DNA of 64,000 nt from Karstenula rhodostoma CBS 690.94 (taxonomy: Eukaryota > Ascomycota > Dothideomycetes > Pleosporales > Didymosphaeriaceae): contig MU001499.1 in NCBI GenBank assembly GCA_010093485.1, positions 1,627,397-1,691,396 on the forward strand, given 5' to 3'. A program made the position numbers and the translations under genes. Below, in pieces: positions 33,273 to 44,386 of the stretch. The notes beneath the pieces were generated by a model. It ran no database searches and was not told the DNA's origin. It was given only the letters and a program-made list of their open reading frames with translations. Position 1 is the first letter of the stretch, and each line of letters begins with the position of its first letter.

Positions 33273-35769
33273 ATGGCCGTCTCCATGCTGCACGCTCCCT
33301 CGCGGGCCTCGACGTCCTCCTCGTCCTCCTTCATACCCGTCTCCCGACAGAACACAATGTCGTCGCACGATGGCTCGCGCTCGGTGCGCCAGTCGAAGCG
33401 CTACTCAGTCACTGCGCTGTACCTGTCCATGTCAGCAAAGGACAAAGACTTGGAGATCGAGGACGAGCTGGCCAAAGGTACTAGTGGCTCCAAGACCCAG
33501 CGTGGCAGTATATGCTGACTTTCGTGCAGCGCAGAAGATCTTGCGCGAACTCAAGTCCAAGATCTCATCGCAGTCGAAGAAGAACTTTGTCCTCGAGAAA
33601 GACGTGCGCTATCTCGATTCGCGGATAGCACTGCTCATTCAGAACCGCATGGCCTTGGAAGAGGTTTGTAGTCTACCTACACATAAGCTATGTTTGTTCA
33701 GCCTAACCCTACGTGCAGCAAAACGAAGTCGCGAGCCACCTCGACGACGCTACCGAACTGCAAGAGGGGTTCTTCCCGAACGATCAGAAGACACAGCAGT
33801 ACGGAAACTTGCTTTTCCTGCTCCAGTCCGAGCCCAGACACATCGCGCATCTCTGCCGCCTCGTTTCCATGGCCGAGATCGATGCGCTTCTCCAGACAGT
33901 CATGTTCACGATTTATGGCAACCAATACGAGAGCCGTGAAGAACATCTGCTACTTACCATGTTTCAGGTACATTTTCCATTGTACGGAAATGCGACACAG
34001 CTAACAGAGACCAGTCTGTCCTGACATTTCAGTTCGACAACACACCCGATTACAGTTCGCTTCTCCGCGCTAACACTCCCGTCTCTCGCATGATGACTAC
34101 CTACACCCGACGAGGCCCCGGTCAAAGCTACCTCAAAGTCGTTCTGCAAGACAGCATCAACTCACTGATCGAGCTTAAGGATCTCGATCTGGAGATTAAT
34201 CCCCTCAAGGTGTATGAGAAGATGGTGACCGAAATCGAGGATCAGCAGGGTGATCTCCCTCCAACCTTGCTCAAGGCTGTGACCGCTGAGCAGGCGGCGG
34301 AGAACGAGACCGTTCAACAGATCATCGCTCCCCGTTTGACGATGCTTATGGAGATTGCCAACAACTTCCTGACCACCATCATCGACGGACTGGAAGAGAC
34401 GCCTTACGGCATCCGATGGATATGCAAACAGATTCGAAGTCTGTCGAAGCGAAAGTACCCAGATGCCCAGGATCAGACCATTTGCACGCTCATTGGCGGC
34501 TTCTTCTTCCTTCGGTTCATCAACCCGGCCATCGTAACTCCGCGGTCGTATATGCTCATCGACGCAACCCCAGCGGAGAACCCCAAACGGACACTGACGT
34601 ACATTGCAAAAATGCTCCAGAACCTGGCCAACAAGCCTTCGTATGCAAAGGAACCATACATGGTAAAACTTCAGCCCTTCATTCAGCTTAACAAGGAACG
34701 CATCAACAAGTTCCTGCTTGACCTGTGCGAGGTCCAAGATTTCTACGACACTCTGGAAATGGACAACTACGTGGCGCTTTCCAAGAGGGATCTTGAGCTC
34801 TCCATCACTCTGAACGAAGTGTATGCCACACATTCCCTACTAGAGCGACACGTTGGGGAACTGTCCAAGGACGACAGCTCACATCTTGGTGTCATTCTTG
34901 GGGAGCTTGGTCCTGCTCCTGCGCAACTACCCCGCAAGGAGAACCGAGCGATCAACCTTCCTTTGTTCAGCAAGTGGGAGACGCCCATTGACGATCTGAC
35001 TGCTGCTCTTGACATTACACAAGAAGAAATCTTCTTTATGGAGGCCAAGTCAACTTTTGTGATGATCCTGAGATCACTGCCACCAAACAGCTCCATCACT
35101 CGGAGACCACTACGACTGGATCGCATTGCCGAAGCGGCAGCCACCACAAAGAACGATTCGGTAATGGTGAAGAAGGGCATTCGCAGCATGGAACTGCTGA
35201 GCCAGCTGCAAGAGCTTGGAGTCGTAGACAAGGAAGACGGCTTCTCTCTGCTTCGTGATGAGGTCGAACAGGAACTCGTGCATCTTGGCTCGATGAAGGA
35301 GAAGGTCATCGAGGAGACCCGGAAACTTGAAGAGGTGTTCCGCACCATTCGCGACCACAACGCTTACCTCGTCGGCCAGCTCGAGACATACAAGTCGTAC
35401 CTCCACAACGTCCGCAGTCAATCTGAGGGCAAGACCAGGAAACAACAAAAGCACCAGGTCTTGGGGCCATACAAGTTTACCCACCAGCAGCTCGAGAAGG
35501 AGGGAGTGATCCAGAAGAGCAATGTGCCTGAGAATAGGAGAGCTAACATCTACTTCAACTTCACCAGTCCGTTGCCCGGAACCTTTGTCATCTCCCTCCA
35601 CTACAAGGGCCGCAACCGTGGCCTGCTCGAACTGGACCTGAAGCTGGACGACCTGCTCGAGATGCAGAAAGATAACCAGGAAGATCTGGATCTGGAGTAC
35701 GTCCAGTTCAACGTTACCAAGGTGCTCGTACTCCTGAACAAGCGATTCGCTCGCAAGAAGGGCTGGTAG
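33273..35769 (+). CDS. gap1: Ras GTPase-activating protein, Gap1/Sar1 (IQGAP-related) type
   Basis: Four exons: 33273-33477, 33530-33663, 33719-33967 and 34015-35769, with introns of 52, 55 and 47 nt. They join to 780 residues. Layout: Ser-rich N-terminus, a coiled region (about 69-115), a RasGAP domain (about 140-480), and the RasGAP C-terminal (IQGAP-type) domain (about 560-780). The RasGAP signature FLRFINPA is at 361-368. The block [10 protein letters not shown] keeps an arginine (Arg214) where active GAPs place the catalytic finger. True IQGAPs lack it, so this is likely an active GAP that turns off Ras, as S. pombe Gap1/Sar1 does (family knowledge). No calponin or IQ motifs are present, which separates it from IQGAP. 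The start is the first in-frame ATG and has a good context (TCACCATGG). Two possible acceptors exist for intron 3; the one at 34014 keeps the conserved SVLTFQFDN. Confidence 0.92.
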
Positions 35770-37096
35770 AACCACGCCTTTTACCTTGCGACGATGCTAT
35801 GATACACCATTTCCTCCAGCTCCCTGGTTTTTCGATGTCATATATGACGCACGTAATTCACCAACTTTCACATCCATGAACGAAACACATCTGGGAGCCA
35901 TGGAGTCAGGAGTATTGGGAAGTTTGCTTGTTATTCAGTTCTTTGAGGATACCCCTGGGCGGTGAGCGACCACGATCATCGAAAAGAAAGGCGGGCCACG
36001 GATACGAAAACGAATTCAGAATGAGCACAAAGAGCGGGGTCTGCGCGCACGGCGACACCGGGTGATGGTGGCTGTGCAAAGCAGAGCTTCAGGCGTGGTG
36101 GCAGCTTCTCCTTTGTTATATCTAGTTACCGCTTCTCTTACTACATCTTCGCATCTCTCGCTTCTAATATGCAGGATTGCAGCATTCGAGGGATGGCACT
36201 GGGCTGGGTACCTCGATGGGCGAGTTTTTCTTTTCCTTCTGTTGTTCGTTGTTCGATTTCGTCCTTTGTTCCTTTCGTGTCGGCAGGACCGAGTCGAATG
36301 TTGTTGAGGATTGTGGGCGTTTAGTTAACAAACGATATCCCGGGTGTAAGATACGAGGGGTTCATAGCGAGGTGTATGGATAATGGAGATGGGTCTGGCC
36401 TGTACTGCTGGATACTACCTACTGCGATTGTCACTGTGGGTGCTGTGATGGTGAACGTGAAGGTGATGGCTGACGTGCCCCCTGCTATCGATCAGCGACG
36501 GATTTACTCGGGTCGCGCGGTGCATCTACCATGCGCTAGCCTAGGTGGTGGCATGACGATATCTCTGACCCAGGTCACATGTAGGTGCTGCCTGTGATAA
36601 GGGCTGCTCGCGAGCTGTCTTTGTCCATGTCTCATTGCGTCATGGGATGGTGCTACTATTGCAGGTTGAAGCTGCAGTAGCATAATCTAATGATAAGCGG
36701 ACCAGCTGCAGATTCATGAGTAGATAGTTGAGTGCATTCGACGGCCGCGGAATCTGACGGCTGACGGCGTTACCCTGCTCGAGTGGTGTCACATAGCCCA
36801 GCAGGCAGGACCCCTGTTGCTTTTGGAGGCGCGGGCTGCTGCTGCTGCTTGCGCGAGCGATCGCCAGGCGGAAACAAGGCGTGCGTGGCTGTGATTGGCT
36901 CGGGGAGGTAGAGTAGCTTGGGGTGGATGACTGGACTGTTGCGTGTACCGACCGTACTCTGCGGCTTTGACTCTTTCCTCTACATACATACATACATACA
37001 TTCATACGCCCTTTTTCCTGCCGTGAGAGTGTGGGAAGTTGTTCGGATATCATATTGTTGCTTTGTGACCAGACGACGGAGATACCGGCTGCAAGC
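35770..37096. other. Gene-free stretch
   Basis: 1.3 kb between two plus-strand genes. It contains a short CATA microsatellite (about 36982-37005) just upstream of the next gene. Otherwise nothing recognised. Confidence 0.55.
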
Positions 37097-37799
37097 ATGT
37101 CGAGCAGCACCGCAATCGCCATCCCGCAGGGCCGCAGGAAGCAGAGCGCGAACGCGTCGCCCGGCTTCGAGTACGGCAGCTATGGCAGTGTGAGGGGGGA
37201 CGACGGCGCTGCGAGCCCCAAGGTGGGCGCGGAGCGTAGGCCTAGCTTGATGTGTATGTCCTGTCCTCGAGTCACGTCCCAGCACAGCACCGGTCATGCT
37301 AGGAGTGGAAGATGCTGATTGAGACGCAGCGCCCGCCTTTTCCCGCGCCGAGCACACGGTGGTCAACATTGGCAACTCGGACATGCCGCGGCTGGTACGT
37401 TGGCCAGGTCTCGCAGGGGAAACGCAGCGCTGACCGAGAGCAGATTACGTGCGTCAAGGCGTCGCAGGGCTTCGACTGGAATCAAGGTATGTTTCATGTT
37501 TTGTTCCGAAGCTACCTGGGATCCCTTCCCTTCCCTTTCCTTCGCGTCCCCGCCTCTCGAACGCGGTTGCGGTTGCGGTTTCACCGCGGTCGCAGGCTGT
37601 TCGCCCGAGGGTGGGACTCGACCTGCACAGGCAACGCGGAAGTATGTTGGTGGCGGAGCTGGGCTAATGCGCCGCGCCGACAGAGATCTTCCTCCCGAGC
37701 TACGCCAACTTCGACTTCGACGACCTCGAGCGCAAGCAGGATCCCGTGCAGGAGATTGTGGTTACGGATGAGGAGAGGGAGAAGATGTTCCCCTCGTAA
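37097..37799 (+). CDS. Small four-exon fungal protein, 126 aa
   Basis: Exons 37097-37253, 37330-37394, 37444-37486 and 37684-37799, with introns of 76, 49, 49-like short and 197 nt (second 49, third 197). All have GTATGT or GTACGT donors and CAG acceptors, and the joins fit phases 1, 0 and 1. The product starts MSSSTAIAIPQGRRK and has a basic/Ser-rich N-terminus with ERRPSLM. A compact region follows (FSRAEHTVVNIGNSDMPRL, then KASQGFDWNQ and EIFLPSY), and it ends in an acidic tail (VVTDEEREKMFPS). No signal peptide or membrane segment. The RRPSL motif could be a basophilic kinase site (inference). No named family is recognised. The perfect phase agreement over three introns strongly favours a real gene. 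Confidence 0.78.
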
Positions 37800-38623
37800 C
37801 AACATGACGCAACGTAGGAAGAGATGTGTCACACGAGAGGCGCAGTTGTATACAGAATGGCGCATATGGAATTCGGATAGCCGAAGTCTTGCATACGGCA
37901 TGCATGGGCGGAGTAACATTTGGGTTTGGATAACTATGCTTTTGAGATTGGGATTGTGATGGATAGGCGTTTGGATGAATATCGTTGTTCTTTCATGTAC
38001 ATGGGCGTTTATAGTGGTTGTTCTTTTGGGGGGCCGGTATGGTTGGTTGGTGTTGGTAGACGGCGGGCACTTTCCACTCTACTGATCTGTGCAATGTACA
38101 TCCTACAAATAACAAATACATATCAAACTTGAAGCTTCACTCTACGCCTATCTGTGGTTTCTAAGAGAAGGCGGTATTATCCCTCGTACTCATGTACCGG
38201 CGGGTGCTCACCGATGCTTTCCGCAACCGTTCCGAACTGTCATACCAGGTGGGGCATGACGACAGACATGCGGCGTTGGGCGTTATCGCTATCGTCACGT
38301 GCACGCGCGATCGGCGCGCCAGAGCTAGGCTAGCGTCCGCATAAACAAACAACGGCGGTAACGGTGCCTATTCACGACGACGACCAGCGACGCAACACGA
38401 GGTTTTGCACGCAACGCTACGAGTACTGCTGCCTGCAAGTTTTGGGCGGAAGACGCACCGACCCCGTGTGGAAGCTCAAAGAGCCGATTATCAAACGCGC
38501 ATCAATCACATCACCCACCTCTCCGCGCACCGCTCGCCATTGACGCAACAACGACAAAATACCCTCTACCCATCTACAGCGCAACAACCCCGCACACACC
38601 TCTCCGCTCCACCACCCCCGACA
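37800..38623. other. Gene-free stretch
   Basis: 0.8 kb between two plus-strand genes; 3' flank of the 126-aa gene and promoter of the Mis14-like gene. Nothing recognised. Confidence 0.55.
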
Positions 38624-39312
38624 ATGAACCCGGAACACCGCAAAATCGAGCTCCAATCCCCCGCCGACCTCGCCCACCTCACCACCCGCCTGCGCACCCT
38701 CGCCCGCCAAAAACTAGACCTCCACCTCCCCGCGCAACCCCCCACCACGACGCCCGACGACCTGCGCGCCCACGTCGAAGCCCTCGTCGACGCCTTCGTC
38801 GCTCGCCTGCTCGCGGGCATGCGCCAGAATATCTGCATCAACGGCGTCGACGTCGTGCCGCGCGGGGCGGTGGATGAGAATGGCGACTTGGTACCGGGTG
38901 CCGCGGAGGAGGAAGGAGGGGAGGTGGTGATGGAGGAGTTTGAGGCGTTTGATGAGGGGTTGAGGAAGAAAGTAGGGAAGTTGGGCGAGAGGAGGGATGG
39001 CTTGGTTAAGGGGGTTAGTGGGTATAGGAGGGAGACGGGGAGGGTGGCGGCGAGGAGGTGGGAGGAGGGNNNNNNNNNNNNNNNNNNNNNNNNNNNNNNN
39101 NNNNNNNNNNNNNNNNNNNNNNNNNNNNNNNNNNNNNNNNNNNNNNNNNNNNNNNNNNNNNNNNNNNNNNNNNNNNNNNNNNNNNNNNNNNNNNNNNNNN
39201 NNGGGCGGTGGAGGGGCTGGGGGGTTTAAATAAGGGGTTGCCTGAGACGAGGGCGAGGCTGGAGAGGGCGGGGGAGGTGGTTGGGTATCTGGAGGGGAAG
39301 AGGGAGGGGTGA
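38624..39312 (+). CDS. mis14: Kinetochore protein Mis14/Nsl1 (MIND complex), interrupted by gap
   Basis: Starts at ATG 38624. The first 149 or so residues are readable before the N gap. MNPEHRKIELQSPADL is the N-terminal signature of Mis14/Nsl1 (Pfam Mis14). It is followed by LARQKLDLHLP, an acidic loop, and a coiled C-terminal half with FEAFDEGLRKKVGKL. After the gap the frame that matches the family (LPETRARLERAGEVVGYLEG, stop 39310-39312) is a different reading frame from the one before it. So the 133-N gap length is a placeholder, or an intron lies inside. The protein is a subunit of the four-member Mis12/MIND complex linking centromeric chromatin to the Ndc80 complex (family knowledge). 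Confidence 0.85.
39070..39202. other. Assembly gap, 133 N
   Basis: A run of 133 unknown bases inside the Mis14-like gene. Both sides are extremely G-rich on the plus strand, with many GGAGG and GGGG runs. Confidence 0.99.
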
Positions 39313-39572
39313 GTTGGGTTGTTTGTATGTCGTCGTCTTTTTTTGGGAATGGAGTTTGGGGTTGGGGGGCTTGATGGATTGGATTGAATTGGATTGGATT
39401 GGATGGTATACCCACTATTTCATTCGCTTTGGCCTTGTATTCGGCTTACTTGGTCGAGAGGCGCAGGGCACTCATGTATTGCCAAAAAAAAAGAGAGTTC
39501 ATTCCATATAGCGTAAATCCAAAGGGTATCTATCATACTCCAAACGCCGCCCCCCGTCCCCACCGACCCACC

Positions 39573-40722
39573 CTACTCCTCACTATCCTCGTCCTCATCC
39601 TCCTCCACGCTCTCATCCTCCCTCACCACAAACGCCCCCTCATCAATCGGACTCTCCACCCTTCCCCCCGCAACCTCCACCCACGCCCTCACCCGCCCCC
39701 GATTCACGACCCACCCCCTCTTCCTCCTCTCCAGCACCCCCATCGCATTCAGCGTATTCTGCACATCGTCGACCGCAATCCCCGTCTCGCCGTGCAGCTC
39801 CTCCACCGTGAGCGTCTTCCCCTCCCACCGCACGATGCTCCGCGCCAGCGTCTGCGACCAGTAGTGCACATACGCCGCATACCCATGCGGACTCAGCGGC
39901 CTCTCGGGCCCACCCGTCCGGCCCTCCTTCCTCCCCAGCGCGTAACTCGCCGCAATCAGGACTTGTGCGAGGCCCTGCTTTTGCCACGGCGGGAACACGC
40001 AGATGCAGGCTAGGTTGTTGTTATCCCAGGAGGTCTTCTCCTTGCTGAAGAAGCCTACGACCTGGCCGTGGCCGTGGTCGTGGCTCTGGGGGTTTGTTTG
40101 GGAAGCAGGAAGCAGCGTGGAGGTGGAGGGGATGGCCGGGTCCGACGGGGATAGCACGAGCAGGTAGAAGAGGAAGGCGGAGACGTCGTAGAAGACGGAT
40201 TTGGCGTGGAGGAAGAGCTTGGCGAAGAGGGAGAGGTTCTGCGCGTAGAGTTTTGCGGCTGCGCCGTCGAGCTCGTGGATCGAGATGTGCCCGCGCGTGT
40301 AGATGAGGGTGCCTGGGGGCGGGGACGTGCGCGCGGGGCAGGCGTTCTGGATTGTTTAGAGTGGGCGGCTGGGGGGAAGACGGGGGAGGGGGACAAACCA
40401 GGTGTTGTAGGAAGGGCGCACGCTCCTTCGTGTACTTGAAGCACCACTGGCAGACGTGCAGGCTGGCTACGTTCTTGCCGACTAGTTCGTCTGGGTAGCC
40501 GGAGGAGGAGAACCATGGCTTGATGGCCAGCGAGCCGAGGACGACGTCGTGGACGTTGAGGGAGGGCGGGCGCGAGAGGGGTTTTGAGGCGTTGGCGGAG
40601 GCGTTGGCGTCGCCGTTGGAGCTGTCTTTTGCGCCCAGCGGGGTCGCGCCGTTGGTGAGGGGCACGCTGACTGCCATTGGGGAGAGGGCAGCGCTGCGCG
40701 GGCGGGTTCGTCGCGTGCGCAT
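39573..40722 (-). CDS. SAS2: MYST-family histone acetyltransferase, Sas2-like
   Basis: Two exons, 40722-40399 and 40346-39573. The 52-nt intron has a GTTTGT donor and ATCCAG acceptor, joined in phase 0. Product 365 residues. A C2HC zinc finger (Cys91, Cys94, His107, Cys111) spans the splice. It is followed by the MYST fold: YTRGHISIHELDG, KLFLHAKSVFYDV, FFSKEKTSWDNNNLACICVFPP with catalytic-type Cys222, the acetyl-CoA loop, and GPERPLS. The acetyl-CoA loop reads QKQGLA, where most MYST enzymes have a Q/R-x-x-G-x-G form, so the second glycine is replaced by Ala235. The short length and lack of chromo- or PHD domains fit Sas2, which acetylates H4 Lys16 in yeast (family knowledge). It is convergent with the Mis14-like gene. 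Confidence 0.85.
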
Positions 40723-41194
40723 TGGGGCGCGTGGTGGTGAGGTTGGGGTGGTGAAAAGCTAGGGTGCATGCGGTTAGGGCCGTCGCGAGGGCACGTGGAG
40801 GGTGGCTTGCAGGTGGTTCTTCGGAACGGCTGACTACACCAGCTTTCGGATTTGTTGTTTCGGTTCATCACGTTTTGGTGGTTCCTTGTTGGGGATTGCT
40901 CTTCTTTCTCTGTGATGTTCAGTGGAGATTGGAACAATGCAGGTGTGGTTGTGCTCCGCTCTGCTCTTTGATGCACGCATTACTGGCTTTGTCCTCGTAC
41001 TCGCAGAGTATGAACAAAGCACACAAGTTTACAACGCTTCATTTTGTGTTACTATTGGGCGGCAGTCGATGTCCATATTTTTGTCTATCACTTTATGGGA
41101 TAGCGGGAACTGGATCAACAGCTTATGTATTTCAAGATTAGGAACCCGAAGCAGCTCAGGTGGCATCTACCAGGGGCAGCTCTGGACACCTCTT
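40723..41194. other. Gene-free stretch
   Basis: Promoter of the Sas2-like gene and 3' flank of the F-box-like gene, both on the minus strand. Nothing recognised. Confidence 0.55.
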
Positions 41195-42436
41195 TCACTC
41201 CCACTCCACTACGCCCTGGTCCTCTTCATCCCTTGCACCCTCTTCCTTCAGCCCCTCAATCCTCCTCGACAACATCTCACTAGTCTCCGGCTCGTACTTC
41301 AACGCTTCCCTCAAATACCCCACCGCCGCATCAACATCCCCCATCCCCTTGCACGCCGCATGCGCTCTGAAGCTGATCTTCGCCTTGCTCTTCCTCAAAG
41401 CGATCATCGCCCGCTCCAAGTCCGCTGTCTCCGGCATTCCCCACTCACGCTTCTTACTCAGAAACCTAATCGCATCCTCAGCAGCTCTCCTCGCCTCCAC
41501 AAACGCTGCATTCTCTTCATCCTTATCTCCAGTAGGTACTGTAGCTATCGGCCCCCCAGCCGCTATATTGAGCAGCACTTGTACCAACCCCGCGCACACG
41601 TTAGCATGCATGATCCACAAATGGTGCACCCCATCGAACGGCGACCACGCACCCATACACTCCTCGTGATTCTCCCACACCATCTCCCCATAGCACGTCG
41701 CCATGCCGAACTTTCCCGCTGCAGCCTCCCAGTCGTCTTCAGCGCCGTCCACTGCGCAGTTCAGCAGGCTCTGCAGCTTCTGCAGGTGTGCACCGGCTTT
41801 GTAGTCGCCCTTTAGTTTTTCCCTCAGAAGCGATGTGGTGGATGGGGATACGCCTGCTGTGGAGACGCCTGCGAAGACCGGCAGCAAAAACCCGGAAGTG
41901 TATGGGTTGAGAAGCAGTTTTTCCGCTTCGTCCTGCGCGTGGGAGAACGAGTCGAGAAATTTGACGGAAAGCAGCGCCTGCATGGTCCAGATGTAGAAAC
42001 TCGGGCTTTTTTGCGCGTCCACCACGGTCGCTAGCTCCCTTGCGGGAACCAGGAAAGCCGCTGTGCTGGTGGCGTCTTTATCCGACATGAACATGTAGAA
42101 TTCCAGTTCCATGGCGATGGGAGCGTTTGCGGCGCTCTTCTGGATCGAGAGGTCGCGAGAACGCAACTGCGATAGGAAGAGCATGGGTGTAGGGCCCCAT
42201 GTTGCATCCAGTGATTTTCCAATAAATTCCTCGTCATTTGTTTTGATCAGAACGAGGAGTTGGGACCTGAGGAAAGCGATAATCTCAGCGTGGATTTGAC
42301 GATTCAGGGTAAGGAGAGCACAGAGGGGGGATGCTGGGGCGGGTGTAGGAGATGGAGTAGGGGTGTGTGAGAGGAGGTATTCGAAGATTCTCTCGCGGAG
42401 CTCGAAGGGAATGCCTGTGAGAGACGGATGAGCCAT
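41195..42436 (-). CDS. F-box-like protein with helical repeat C-terminus
   Basis: One exon of 413 residues. The N-terminus MAHPSLTGIPFELRERIFEYLL is an F-box-like opening related to the LPxELRN signature, followed by LLTLNRQIHAEI as in that family. The rest is alpha-helical with Ala/Leu/Glu-rich segments. The last ~110 residues (AEDAIRFL, ERAMIALRKSKAKISFRAHAACKGMGD, AVGYLREALKYEPET) look like one or two TPR-type repeats. No catalytic motif. A substrate-recognition role in a ubiquitin ligase is possible by analogy but is not supported beyond the N-terminal motif. The gene is intact. Confidence 0.78.
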   Translation of the reverse strand: MAHPSLTGIPFELRERIFEYLLSHTPTPSPTPAPASPLCALLTLNRQIHAEIIAFLRSQLLVLIKTNDEEFIGKSLDATWGPTPMLFLSQLRSRDLSIQKSAANAPIAMELEFYMFMSDKDATSTAAFLVPARELATVVDAQKSPSFYIWTMQALLSVKFLDSFSHAQDEAEKLLLNPYTSGFLLPVFAGVSTAGVSPSTTSLLREKLKGDYKAGAHLQKLQSLLNCAVDGAEDDWEAAAGKFGMATCYGEMVWENHEECMGAWSPFDGVHHLWIMHANVCAGLVQVLLNIAAGGPIATVPTGDKDEENAAFVEARRAAEDAIRFLSKKREWGMPETADLERAMIALRKSKAKISFRAHAACKGMGDVDAAVGYLREALKYEPETSEMLSRRIEGLKEEGARDEEDQGVVEWE

Positions 42437-43071
42437 TGTGAATTGGATCGAAAAGTCATTTGGGAATTACTGTGGGAGGTTGTTGCTTGGTGTTGTATTT
42501 ATACACGCTGTGGTCCTACGACCTATTTGGTGTAGTTCCAGGCTTCCATCACTAGCGCTACCAGATTGAGGGGAGTTCCAGGCCGCCGCATCCTACGTAA
42601 GAGTTTACTGTGGCACGGTCTCAATTCTTGCTTGAAGGAAAATGCGTGACAGGGCTCTTTCGCCTTTGGTGGTCCTTGACTTGCTGCCGTCAATGCAGAG
42701 GAACAAAGACATGATCTCCATACACACGAAACGCGTCCACGCCCTGGTCAGCATGTTCGGCAGAACCCACTTCTCTTTTTAATTTTGACGGATCCCCTTC
42801 TAATCATTCCATTTCAACGATTTTCAAAAGAAGTGTAGCGGATATGGCATTCCGTGATGTTCCTGCGTACCGACGCTAGACTCCACCATTTTTGCCACCC
42901 CTGAGCCGAACCAATTGCGGAACACAGTTTCCCACCAGAGCTTTCTATGAGGCACCGACATTACCGTGTTGCATCTTCGGAAGTCTGAGAAGAAGTGCAG
43001 AGTTTTGATTGACTGGATACTTATACAAACCTTTGGCACAAACTTTCATCAATCACATGATAACGATCAAA
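42437..43071. other. Gene-free stretch
   Basis: 0.6 kb between the F-box-like gene start and the tRNA gene. A minus-strand frame (42824-43039) is short and has no domain. Confidence 0.55.
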
Positions 43072-43152
43072 GGCGTGGTGGCGGAGTGGTTATCGCGCAA
43101 GACTAGAAATCTTGTTCCTTCGGGAGCGTCAGTTCGAATCTGGCCCACGTCG
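43072..43152 (+). tRNA. tRNA-Ser (AGA)
   Basis: An 81-nt cloverleaf with a long variable arm. Acceptor GGCGTGG pairs with CCACGTC (one G-T), with discriminator G at 43152. D arm is GCG/CGC. Anticodon stem CAAGA/TCTTG holds loop CTAGAAA with anticodon AGA at 43105-43107. The variable arm TCC-TTCG-GGA and T arm GTCAG-TTCGAAT-CTGGC complete the class II fold. No intron. A T5 run at 43157-43161 is a likely Pol III terminator. AGA reads UCU and, after wobble modification, other UCN codons. Confidence 0.95.
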
Positions 43153-43156
43153 ACCA

Positions 43157-43161
43157 TTTTT
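43157..43161 (+). terminator. Pol III terminator of tRNA-Ser
   Basis: TTTTT starting five bases after the discriminator base. Confidence 0.75.
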
Positions 43162-43316
43162 GCTCTTTGTTGCTTCGGGGAGTCTGTTAGGCTGGGTTGG
43201 ATTTTTTGCGATTTTGTATGTATCCAGGAACCACCTGCGGAGGTTCTGACTATGAAATTTGATAGAAGGGTATTTCACCACACCGAATATTACTTTGTGA
43301 GCTACACAGACTAATC

Positions 43317-44386
43317 CTACGAAATCGTGCAAATGATCTTGCCCTTCGTCTTGTTCTCTTCCATCAACTGGTGCGCTTCCTGGATCTGCTCCCAAGGAAA
43401 CACCTTCTCAATAGGGATCTTGAACATTCCATCCTTGAACCGCGGCAGCGCATGCTCGACCAATTGGTCGCGCAGCTTGCCTTGGTACTCCTCATCTCTA
43501 CTCCTCAAGCTGCTGCCCACGAACGATATCCTCTTCCTAACGAACGCGCTCACGTCGACGCCCTCGGGCAGCTTCGCGCCGCCCATCACGGCCAAACTAA
43601 CGCAGACGCCATCCCTCGCAAGCGCGTTGAGGTTGTCACCAAAGTACGGTGCGCCGATGTAGTCCACAATAATGTCGACGCCCTTCCCGTCTGTTGCCTT
43701 GAGAACCTCCTCAGCCCAGTTCTGCGTGGTGGTGTTGAACGCAGCCGTAGCGCCGAGCTCCTTGACGGCAAACTCGCACTTCTCGTCCTGCCTCGCCGTC
43801 GCATATATCGCAGCCGCACCATCCGCCTTGGAGAGCTGAATACCCGCGATAGACACAGACGACGCAGCCGCATGCCAGAGAATCGTCTTTCCAGGCGCAA
43901 ACTTCGAAATCAAGTACATCGCCTGCGTCGCCGTGATCCACGTCTCCGGGATTCCCGCGCACTGCTCCCAGCTCAGTTCCTTCGGCTTCCGCACAAGCAT
44001 GTGCGTGCTAACGGCGATGTACTCTGCGTAGGCGCCGCCGTAGGCCAGTCCAAAGACCTCGTCACCTTTGTTGAAGCCTTCTTTGCCGCCGCCGTCTGCG
44101 CCCAGCTCTTCGATTATGCCGCTGAATTCTACGCCGAGGATCTTGGAGGCGCCGGGCGGGACGGGGTACATGCCCTCGCGTTGGAGCAGGTCCATCCGGT
44201 TAAGGCCGAAGGCCTTGATGTGTACGAGAGCCTGCGAGGCGGCAAGTTTGGGGCGCGGTACATTAGCGATGTGTAAGGCGGATCTGGGGCCTTTTCCGCC
44301 CTCGATGTCTGCGGAATTCAGTCAATTTGGCACTTTATCGAAAGGCGTAGGAGCCACGGACCCACTGCTCTCATTGTGTCTGACAT
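43317..44386 (-). CDS. NAD(P)H quinone oxidoreductase (zinc-free MDR, PIG3-like)
   Basis: Two exons, 44386-44362 (eight residues and one base) and 44308-43317. The 53-nt intron has a GTCCGT donor, a TTGACTGAAT branch and a CGCAG acceptor. Product 338 residues. Exon 1 gives MSDTMRAV and exon 2 continues DIEGGKGPRSALHI, the standard opening of this family, which supports the tiny first exon. Then follow FGLNRMDLLQREG, PPGASKILGVEFSG, GDEVFGLAYGGAYAEY and the Rossmann region. There the usual AxxGVGxxA-type loop is AAASSVSIAGIQ, so the glycine pattern is altered. No zinc-ligand cysteines are seen, as in quinone reductases. It likely reduces quinones or reactive carbonyls with NADPH in the cytosol. 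Confidence 0.88.
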
